Shown here in pieces: positions 1 to 5,193 of a stretch of 8,504 bases of DNA (positions are counted from its first letter, which is position 1; each line of letters opens with the position of its first letter). The stretch lies in the NCBI GenBank assembly GCA_029776735.1, contig JAKOUL010000064.1, positions 1 through 8,504 on the forward strand, in the 5' to 3' direction. The notes under the pieces are model-generated. The model had not been told where the DNA came from, did not search any database, and saw only the letters and a list, made by a program, of their open reading frames with translations. Source of the DNA: Dictyoglomota bacterium (GTDB taxonomy: Bacteria; Dictyoglomota; Dictyoglomia; Dictyoglomales; Dictyoglomaceae). The position numbers and the translations under genes were made by a program.

Positions 1-378
1 TTCAGGATCAAAGCGATGGCAGAAATAAATATCAAGGTAATCTGTCTCAAGACGTTTCAGAGATCCTTCTACTGATTCCATAATATGTTTTCTGGAAAGT
101 CCTCTGTCGTTTACATTATCGCTCATAGGCCAATATAATTTACTGGAAATAACAAGGTCTTGTCTACGAAAATCTTTTATAACCTTTCCTACCACTCTCT
201 CTGCTTCTCCCTTAGCGTATGCATCTGCAAGATCTAAGAAATTTACCCCATTTTCTATAGCGGTATATATACATTGTTTAGTAACTTCAAAATCTACCGT
301 TTCCCCAAAAGTCAGCCAGGCTCCAAGTCCAATAGCACTTAGTTTAACCCCTGCTTTGCCTAAATTTCTATATTTCAT
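1..378 (-). CDS. Aldo/keto reductase, Kv-beta-like group (partial, C-terminus off the left edge)
   Basis: This is the N-terminal 126 residues of an NAD(P)H-dependent aldo/keto reductase, a cytosolic TIM-barrel oxidoreductase. The start MKYRNLGKAGVKLSAIGLG is the usual first strand of the family. The four catalytic positions are visible: Asp49 and Tyr54 in NFLDLADAY, Lys80 in ISSKLYW, and His121 in FCHRFDPE. The stretch DRGLSRKHIMESVEGSLKRL followed by the HRFDP segment resembles the voltage-gated potassium channel beta-subunit-like reductases. No channel partner is implied, because bacterial members are generally stand-alone enzymes. The ATG at 378 has a strong site (AAGGAGGAG on the minus strand) at a good distance. 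The gene lies 28 bp downstream of the 97-residue ORF on the same strand, so the two are probably co-transcribed. The natural substrate cannot be inferred. A full-length member would be about 310-330 residues. Confidence 0.9.
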   Translation of the reverse strand, partial: MKYRNLGKAGVKLSAIGLGAWLTFGETVDFEVTKQCIYTAIENGVNFLDLADAYAKGEAERVVGKVIKDFRRQDLVISSKLYWPMSDNVNDRGLSRKHIMESVEGSLKRLETDYLDIYFCHRFDPE

Positions 379-406
379 AATTATCTCCTCCTTTCTAATA
401 TTCTTA

Positions 407-700
407 TTATTTTATTTCTATAATTTCTCCATTCTCAATATTTTTGGAGATTATACTCCAAGAGGGAGAAAATTCAAGATAAAGTGTTATGAGATTTGGA
501 CAATTTTTCCCTAATATCTCTTTGTGCATCTCGTATTTTATAATCTGGTCCATATCTCCAAACTCAGGATTTGCCTCCTCTTTTGGTTTTATTCTTACTT
601 CTATAACTTCTCCACATCTTTTACACTTTACTGCTACTATAAAACTGTCAGAAGTTGGAGAATTTTGAGAGGAAAATAATCTTTTTATCCATTTTGACAT
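407..700 (-). CDS. Small conserved-looking protein of unknown function with a CxxC pair
   Basis: This is a 97-residue protein with no signal peptide or membrane segment. A basic, Ser-rich N-terminus (residues 1-19) is followed by VKCKRCGEVIEVRI, with Cys26 and Cys29 forming a CxxC knuckle. A YEMHKEILGKNCPNLITLYLEF segment carries His59 and Cys67, and the tail ends in NGEIIEIK. The spacing suggests a small beta-rich zinc-ribbon-like fold, but a fourth ligand is not certain. From memory, the pattern (CxxCGE, then a basic 'K-LG--C' segment, a hydrophobic strand, and a final G-rich strand) resembles short uncharacterised proteins in Chloroflexi and other thermophiles; this was not searched. The start is well supported: AGGAGGT lies just upstream of ATG at 700 on the minus strand. 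It is probably the first gene of a two-gene unit with the aldo/keto reductase. Function unknown. Confidence 0.8.
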   Translation of the reverse strand: MSKWIKRLFSSQNSPTSDSFIVAVKCKRCGEVIEVRIKPKEEANPEFGDMDQIIKYEMHKEILGKNCPNLITLYLEFSPSWSIISKNIENGEIIEIK

Positions 701-761
701 TTTTACCTCCTAAATTTTGTGAAATTCTATTTATATCTTTAATTCTATCTTAAAATTCCTC

Positions 762-790
762 TTGACAAAAGGTATCATTAAATGTTTAAT
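762..790 (+). promoter_or_regulatory. Sigma70-type promoter of the ROK regulator gene
   Basis: TTGACA (762-767), a 17-bp spacer and TTTAAT (785-790) give a near-consensus promoter. Transcription would start near 797, leaving about 47 nt of leader before the TTG start at 844. The rest of the 701-843 gap between the divergent genes is AT-rich. On the minus strand, TTGTCA overlaps the same -35 box and is followed after only 15 bp by TAGAAT. That is a weak candidate for the 97-residue gene, and I do not call it separately. Confidence 0.7.
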
Positions 791-794
791 TAAA
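784..794. promoter_or_regulatory. Candidate ROK operator: palindrome TTTAATTAAA over the -10 box
   Basis: The perfect 10-bp palindrome TTTAATTAAA (785-794), preceded by G784, contains the -10 hexamer of the ROK promoter. The same 11 bases recur at 2029-2039, with a shortened GTTTAATTA copy at 2049-2057 just before the transporter genes. A repressor bound here would block its own promoter. A role as operator is inference. An AT-only palindrome can arise by chance in this base composition. Confidence 0.35.
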
Positions 795-828
795 ATATAA
801 CTTTTTTTTCAAGAAGAAATTATTATTT

Positions 829-835
829 GAGGTGA
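829..835 (+). promoter_or_regulatory. Ribosome-binding site deciding the ROK start (TTG 844)
   Basis: GAGGTGA at 829-835 lies 8 nt before TTG at 844, an ideal spacing. The longer open frame could begin at GTG 832, but that codon lies inside the SD itself and has only a weak purine stretch upstream. TTG 844 is therefore preferred. Confidence 0.65.
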
Positions 836-843
836 GGCTGAGG

Positions 844-2034
844 TTGGTATTTATAAAGACGGGAAAAGGTGGAAGAGCAAATCAGCAAAGGGAAATAAAT
901 ATGACCATAATTCTTAATGGTTTTTTGCGATTTAGAAATATTTCCCGTACCGAACTTGCACGTAAATTTAATTTAAGTAAGAGTACAATAACAAGGCTTG
1001 TCAGTACTCTAATTTCTGAGGGGATGATTATTGAGATTGAACCCTATAAGACAAAGAAAATTGGTAGGAAACCAATTTTAATAGGTTTAAATCCTGATTA
1101 TAAAAATGCTATTGCAGTAAAGGTAGGAGTTACACATACTATTATTGCAAAGATTGACTTCTCTATGAAGATTAAGGAATTAAGGATTTTTAATACTCCT
1201 AAAGATCCTAAAGAATTCTTAGAAAAACTTATCAGATATACAAAGGAGCTTTTTTCTGAAGGTTTAGAGAAAACTTATGCTATAGGAATAGGTATTCCAG
1301 GAATCGTAGACAATACTTTTAAAAATGTAGTTACCGCTCCAAACCTTAACTGGAGAAATCTTCCTTTGGGAGATATGATTTCGGAGGCTATGGAGGAAAG
1401 TTTTGGTAAAAATATTCCTGTTAAGATGGATAATGAAGCTAATATGGCAGTAGTTGCTGAAGGGATGCTTGGTGCAAGAATAGAATATAATGATGTAAAT
1501 ATAGTTTATATATTTATTGGTGAGGGAGTAGGAACTGGACTTATATTAGATGGTAAACTATATAGAGGTAAGGCAAATACTGCTGGTGAGTTTGGCCATA
1601 TGATAGTAAGCAAAGATGGAGTTAAATGTAAATGTGGTAATTTAGGATGCTGGGAGAGATATGCTTCTTTAGGAAGTGACCTTGCAAGAAGAGCAGGATT
1701 TAACTTGGAAGAGAGAACATATACTCCTTCTGATGAAAAGGCTCTTAAAGAGTTTATAGAGAATATTAGTATTGGGATAATAAATATAGTAAATGGACTT
1801 AGTCCTGATGTAATAATCTTAGGTGGACCTCTTATTCACTCTGGTACTAAAGATATATGGGAAGAAATAAAAGAAGAACTTTTAAAAATAGTAAGTGAAA
1901 GAAGTATAACTCAAGATACAGGTAAGGTAAGGATGGAACTTACGTCTTTTTTGGATTATCCGGCAGAACTTGTAGGTGCAGGAATCTGGGCTTTCTGGGA
2001 CATTTTTGAAGGTCCGGTACTTTCTACTGTTTAA
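844..2034 (+). CDS. ROK-family transcriptional regulator
   Basis: This is a 396-residue sugar-responsive DNA-binding protein with an N-terminal winged helix-turn-helix and a ROK (repressor, ORF, kinase) sugar-binding domain. The QQREINMTIIL helix (about residues 14-24) leads into ISRTELARKFNLSKSTITRL (33-52), the HTH, followed by a wing with GRKPILIGLNP (74-84). The ROK part shows GIGIPGIVD (148-156), MDNEAN (195-200), GEGVGTGLILDGKLYRG (226-242), and the zinc-site signature GEFGH...CKCGNLGCWE with His252, Cys262, Cys264 and Cys269. Two points argue against sugar-kinase activity. Glu198 sits where kinases carry the catalytic Asp of NDAN, and the usual DxGGT phosphate loop is degenerate (VKVGVTHTIIAKI). 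The gene lies 92 bp upstream of the transporter genes on the same strand and is the obvious candidate to repress them. The effector is unknown; glucose, mannose or xylose types are possible. Confidence 0.93.
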   Translation: MVFIKTGKGGRANQQREINMTIILNGFLRFRNISRTELARKFNLSKSTITRLVSTLISEGMIIEIEPYKTKKIGRKPILIGLNPDYKNAIAVKVGVTHTIIAKIDFSMKIKELRIFNTPKDPKEFLEKLIRYTKELFSEGLEKTYAIGIGIPGIVDNTFKNVVTAPNLNWRNLPLGDMISEAMEESFGKNIPVKMDNEANMAVVAEGMLGARIEYNDVNIVYIFIGEGVGTGLILDGKLYRGKANTAGEFGHMIVSKDGVKCKCGNLGCWERYASLGSDLARRAGFNLEERTYTPSDEKALKEFIENISIGIINIVNGLSPDVIILGGPLIHSGTKDIWEEIKEELLKIVSERSITQDTGKVRMELTSFLDYPAELVGAGIWAFWDIFEGPVLSTV

Positions 2035-2035
2035 T
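2006..2035 (+). promoter_or_regulatory. Possible promoter for the sugar transporter genes
   Basis: TTGAAG (2006-2011), an 18-bp spacer and TTTAAT (2030-2035) lie across the end of the ROK coding region. The -10 box falls in the same TTTAATTAAA palindrome as at the ROK promoter, which mirrors that arrangement. The match is moderate, and the transporter could also be read through from the ROK promoter. Confidence 0.35.
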
Positions 2036-2057
2036 TAAAGCTAAAAAAGTTTAATTA
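2029..2057. promoter_or_regulatory. Two GTTTAATTA boxes 20 bp apart upstream of the transporter genes
   Basis: GTTTAATTA occurs at 2029-2037 and again at 2049-2057. The spacing is 20 bp, about two helical turns, so both copies would face the same side of the DNA. The first overlaps the ROK stop codon and is the full 11-bp copy seen at the ROK promoter. The likely role is binding the upstream ROK repressor; this is inferred from repetition and position only. Confidence 0.4.
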
Positions 2058-2118
2058 GGGGGGGTGATAAAGGGTTTTTGGGGATAACCCCTTTTCATTC
2101 TAAAAACTCTTAAGGGGG
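2058..2118 (+). promoter_or_regulatory. Leader of the binding-protein gene with competing G-tract/C-tract hairpins
   Basis: The leader contains G-runs at 2058-2064, 2072-2074, 2080-2083 and 2114-2118 (the last being the SD) but only one matching C-run, CCCC at 2088-2091. GGGG-ATAA-CCCC (2080-2091) followed by TTTT forms a short, terminator-like hairpin. Alternatively, CCCCTT (2088-2093) can pair with AAGGGG (2112-2117) and hide the SD of the binding-protein gene. These structures exclude each other. I know no named riboswitch class that matches. A regulatory role is inferred. Confidence 0.35.
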
Positions 2119-2126
2119 AAATACTT

Positions 2127-3371
2127 ATGAAGCGTAGAATTTTAGCTTTGAGTTTAGTTTTAGTACTTCTTCTAACCATGTCTTCTTTAGCTCAACAAAA
2201 GGGAAAACTTGAAATTTTTAGTTGGTGGACTGCGGGGGGTGAAGCAGAGGGACTCCAAGCACTCCTTGATCTTTATCAAAAGAAATATCCTGGTGTAGAA
2301 GTTATTAATGCTACTGTAGCAGGTGGAGCAGGAGCAAATGCAAAGGCAGTTCTTAAGACAAGAATGCTCGGTGGAGATCCTCCTGATACTTTCCAAGTGC
2401 ACGCTGGACATGAGTTGATTGACACATGGGTAAAAACAGGATTTATGGAATCACTAACCTCTTTATATAAGCAGGAAGGTTGGGAGAAAGTAATGCCTAA
2501 GGGGATTCTTGATATTGTCACTTATAACAAAGAGTACTGGTCTGTGCCAGTGAATATTCATAGAGCAAATGTACTTTGGTATAACAAAAAGATTTTTGCA
2601 GAGAATAATCTTAAACCACCAAAGACCTTTGATGAATTCTTTAAAGTGGCAGATGCTCTTAAGGCAAAAGGTATCACGCCCTTTGTTATAGGAACTAAAG
2701 AAGGATGGGAAGCAGCTCATATATTTGAGACGGTGCTTATAGGAAAACTTGGATCTGAAGGTTATAAGGGACTTTGGACTGGAAAGACTAAGTGGGCAGA
2801 TCCTAAAGTTACAGACGCTTTAGAGACTTTCAAGAAGATGTTAACTTATGTTAACTCTGACCATCCTGCAAGAACATGGGATGAAGCATGTTCATTAATA
2901 GTGGATGGTACAGGTGCTATGACAATTATGGGAGACTGGGCAGTAGGATATTTCTATGCAAAAGAGTTCAAAGATTTTGGATGGGCTCTTGTTCCTGAGA
3001 ATACTGGTATTTTTGATGCTCTTTCTGACAGCTTTGGACTTCCTAAGGGAGCCAAGAATAGAACTAATGTAATCAATTTCTTGAAACTTCTCGGCTCTAA
3101 AGAAGGACAAGAGGCATTCAATTTGAAGAAAGGTTCAATTCCTGCAAGAACTGATGTAGATAAATCAAAGTTCCCAGAGTATCAAAGATCTTGTATGAAT
3201 GATTGGTTGAAAGACAAGATTGTACCAAGTGTAATGCATGGTGCAGCAGCTTCTGAAGGATGGGTCACTGAGTATAAGGATGTAATTTCACTCTTTATAG
3301 TAAGACCTGATGTTAAAACAACCCAAAAAGCTCTTGTTAACGTAGCTATAAAAAACGGGGTTAAGCAATAA
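2127..3371 (+). CDS. Secreted sugar-binding protein of an ABC importer, glucose type
   Basis: This 414-residue extracytoplasmic solute-binding protein (family 1) delivers sugar to the permeases encoded just downstream. Residues 1-22 form a Sec signal peptide (MKRR, a long Leu/Val core, then SSLA before QQ). There is no lipobox Cys, so the mature protein should be soluble rather than a lipoprotein. The mature part shows IFSWWTAGGE (30-39), LGGDPPDTFQVHAGHELI (81-98), SVPVNIHRANVLWYN (139-153), MGDWA (268-272), LSDSFGLPKGAKN (299-311), KKGSIPAR (334-341) and HGAAASE (371-377). From memory these blocks match the Thermus thermophilus glucose/galactose-binding protein and GtsA-type glucose/mannose binders closely, so a monosaccharide ligand is more likely than an oligosaccharide. 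The ATG at 2127 has AAGGGGG (2112-2118) 8 nt upstream. A strong hairpin follows the gene, as expected for a binding protein made in excess over its permeases. Confidence 0.93.
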   Translation: MKRRILALSLVLVLLLTMSSLAQQKGKLEIFSWWTAGGEAEGLQALLDLYQKKYPGVEVINATVAGGAGANAKAVLKTRMLGGDPPDTFQVHAGHELIDTWVKTGFMESLTSLYKQEGWEKVMPKGILDIVTYNKEYWSVPVNIHRANVLWYNKKIFAENNLKPPKTFDEFFKVADALKAKGITPFVIGTKEGWEAAHIFETVLIGKLGSEGYKGLWTGKTKWADPKVTDALETFKKMLTYVNSDHPARTWDEACSLIVDGTGAMTIMGDWAVGYFYAKEFKDFGWALVPENTGIFDALSDSFGLPKGAKNRTNVINFLKLLGSKEGQEAFNLKKGSIPARTDVDKSKFPEYQRSCMNDWLKDKIVPSVMHGAAASEGWVTEYKDVISLFIVRPDVKTTQKALVNVAIKNGVKQ

Positions 3372-3377
3372 GTAATT

Positions 3378-3407
3378 AGGGGGAAAGGATCTCCCTTTCC
3401 CCCTTTT
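3378..3407 (+). terminator. Intercistronic hairpin between binding protein and permease genes (attenuating terminator)
   Basis: GGGGGAAAGG (3379-3388) and CCTTTCCCCC (3394-3403) form a perfect 10-bp stem with a 5-nt loop, extended by an A-T pair (3378/3404), and followed by TTTT. The short U-run suggests partial termination or protection of the upstream mRNA from decay, giving more binding protein than permease. Confidence 0.7.
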
Positions 3408-3426
3408 AAAGAAGAGGTGATTTATC

Positions 3427-4314
3427 TTGCAAAAAGATAAATTGTATTCTTTTCTTTTTCTTCTTCCCTCTATCATTCTTATAGGCATATTTGTTTATGG
3501 ATTCATTGTATGGACAGGATTTATATCATTTACTAATTGGAATGATATTTTCCCAGATTTTTCTCTTGTGGGTTTTAGAAATTATATAGAGCTTTTTCAG
3601 AATCTTCGCTTTCAAATATCTATGAAAAATACCCTTGTTTTTACGTTTCTTTTTTTAATTTCCTCTCTTATTATTGGTTTTTTACTCGCAGTTCTTTTGG
3701 ATCAAAAGATTCGTGTAGAGAATATATTTAGAAATATATATCTTTTCCCAATGGCAATATCTTTTATAGTTACTGGAGTAGTTTGGAGGTGGATTTTAAA
3801 TCCTGGTACTTCTGGAAATCCTATAGGTTTAAACCTTATATTTGATAAGCTTGGTCTTTCTTTTCTTAAAAGTGGTTGGTATACAGATCCTAAAATTGGC
3901 ATAAAAGCAGTGGTTATTGCAGCAGTATGGCAAATGTCTGGATATGTGATGGCTATGTATCTTGCAGGGATAAGAGGTATACCATCAGAACTTTTTGAAG
4001 CGGCTCAGGTAGATGGAGCAAGTACTTGGAAGGTTTATAGATATATAGTTGTTCCTCTTCTTCGTCCTATTACTTTAGGAGCAATTATTATCTTAGGACA
4101 TATATCTTTGAAGATCTTTGATCTTGTGGTAGCTATGACGGGGTCTGGAGCAGGTTTTTCTTGCGATGTACCTGCTCTATTCATGTATGATACTACCTTT
4201 AGGGGTAATCATTTTGCTCAAGGAGCATGTATAGCTATTATTCTTCTCCTCTTAGTAGGAGTTCTGATCATACCTTATCTCACATATAGCTTGAGGTCGG
4301 AGGTTAAAAGATAA
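3427..4314 (+). CDS. Sugar ABC transporter permease, MalF/GtsB-like
   Basis: This 295-residue inner-membrane subunit is one half of the permease pair. It has about six hydrophobic segments, near residues 8-32, 68-91, 103-123, 160-182, 213-234 and 265-287. The cytoplasmic EAA loop that docks the ATPase is ELFEAAQVDGASTWKVYRYI, beginning at residue 189, with conserved Gly197 and Pro210. The stretch DVPALFMYDTTFRG (247-260) is typical, from memory, of the permease that accompanies glucose-type binding proteins. The start is TTG at 3427, chosen because GAGGTGA (3414-3420) lies 6 nt upstream and the first helix begins right after it. The stop codon overlaps the start of the next permease (TAATG), which implies translational coupling. 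Confidence 0.93.
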   Translation: MQKDKLYSFLFLLPSIILIGIFVYGFIVWTGFISFTNWNDIFPDFSLVGFRNYIELFQNLRFQISMKNTLVFTFLFLISSLIIGFLLAVLLDQKIRVENIFRNIYLFPMAISFIVTGVVWRWILNPGTSGNPIGLNLIFDKLGLSFLKSGWYTDPKIGIKAVVIAAVWQMSGYVMAMYLAGIRGIPSELFEAAQVDGASTWKVYRYIVVPLLRPITLGAIIILGHISLKIFDLVVAMTGSGAGFSCDVPALFMYDTTFRGNHFAQGACIAIILLLLVGVLIIPYLTYSLRSEVKR

Positions 4315-5156
4315 TGAAAGTGGGAAGATTTCTTATATATCTTTTTTTGATTCTCTTTGCTATTTTCTATCTTACGCCAGTTTATGTACTTCTTACCACA
4401 AGTTTAAAAAGTTTCGCAGAAGTAAATTTAAAAGATATGTGGAATTTACCTAAAAGTATTAGCTTTGAAAGTTTTGTCCAAGCATGGAAAGGAGATCCTT
4501 CTCGTGGTTTAAGAGGGCTTTCCCAGAATTTTTTAAATAGCTTATATCTTGTAATTCCTGCTACCATTCTCTCTGCTTTTTTGGGTTCTATGAATGGATA
4601 TGTACTTACTAAATGGAAATTCAAAGGGGCAAATGTCATATTTCCTCTTATTCTCTTTGGGATGTTTATACCTTACCAAAGTATTCTTATACCTCTGGTA
4701 CAAACATTACAAAAGATCGGGCTTTATGGCAGTATTCCTGGACTAATTTTTGTACATGTGGTATATGGTATTCCTATAACAACTCTTATCTTCAGAAATT
4801 ATTATGCTACGATCCCCTCAGAACTAATTGAGTCTGCAAAGATTGATGGAGCAGATTTTTTAGGGATATATAGAAAAATTGTTTTTCCCGTTTCTATGCC
4901 AGGTTTTGCTGTAGTAATGATTTGGCAGTTTACCTCTATATGGAATGATTTCCTCTTTGGACTTGTGGTTGCTCCAAATCCTGCAGTACAACCTATTACA
5001 GTAGCCTTAAATAATCTTGCAGGAAGTTATTTTGTGGAATGGAATATTCAGATGGCAGGGGCTTTGATAACAGCGCTTCCTCCGATATTAGTATATATCT
5101 TCTTGGGTAAATACTTTATGAGAGGACTCCTTGCAGGGTCTCTTTCTGGAACGTAA
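4314..5156 (+). CDS. Sugar ABC transporter permease, MalG/GtsC-like
   Basis: This 280-residue protein is the second inner-membrane permease subunit, pairing with the product of the gene that overlaps it by one base. Hydrophobic segments lie near residues 7-29, 74-97, 108-130, 141-162, 194-217 and 246-266. The EAA-type loop is ELIESAKIDGADFLGIYRKI, beginning at residue 170, with Gly179 and Pro192. It also shows the MalG-type IPYQSILIPL segment (119-128) and the usual basic and glycine-rich C-terminus (KYFMRGLLAGSLSGT). AGGTTAAAAG, ending at the overlap, supplies a weak SD, so re-initiation by ribosomes finishing the first permease is likely. No ABC ATPase follows: the strand switches at once, so the ATPase must be encoded elsewhere, as is common for this importer type. 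Confidence 0.93.
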   Translation: MKVGRFLIYLFLILFAIFYLTPVYVLLTTSLKSFAEVNLKDMWNLPKSISFESFVQAWKGDPSRGLRGLSQNFLNSLYLVIPATILSAFLGSMNGYVLTKWKFKGANVIFPLILFGMFIPYQSILIPLVQTLQKIGLYGSIPGLIFVHVVYGIPITTLIFRNYYATIPSELIESAKIDGADFLGIYRKIVFPVSMPGFAVVMIWQFTSIWNDFLFGLVVAPNPAVQPITVALNNLAGSYFVEWNIQMAGALITALPPILVYIFLGKYFMRGLLAGSLSGT

Positions 5157-5193
5157 TAAAAAGATAGGGAAAGTATGAGTCTTTCCCTATCTT
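5154..5193 (-). terminator. Hairpin terminator between convergent genes
   Basis: AAGATAGGGAAAG (5161-5173) and CTTTCCCTATCTT (5181-5193) form a perfect 13-bp stem with a 7-nt loop. On the minus strand the stem is followed by TTTTTATTA, a proper U-rich tail, so it is a good terminator for the phosphorylase. On the plus strand the tail (ACCATCTTTT) is poorer, so termination of the permease transcript is probably less efficient. The phosphorylase stop codon (5192-5194) lies partly inside the stem. Confidence 0.8.

Noticed and set aside
832..843. GTG start at 832 giving a 400-residue ROK protein
   Set aside because: The codon lies within the SD GAGGTGA that serves TTG 844, and no good SD precedes it. 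The extra residues (MRLR) add nothing family-like.
2064..2087. Seven-codon leader peptide from GTG 2064
   Set aside because: No separate SD precedes it. The G-run would be both SD and start region. The 11-codon frame from TTG 2078 is slightly better and is mentioned only as a possibility.
2187..3110. Several minus-strand frames of 71-85 codons within the binding-protein gene
   Set aside because: The sense strand encodes a strongly supported family member. The antisense frames have biased compositions and no recognisable motifs.
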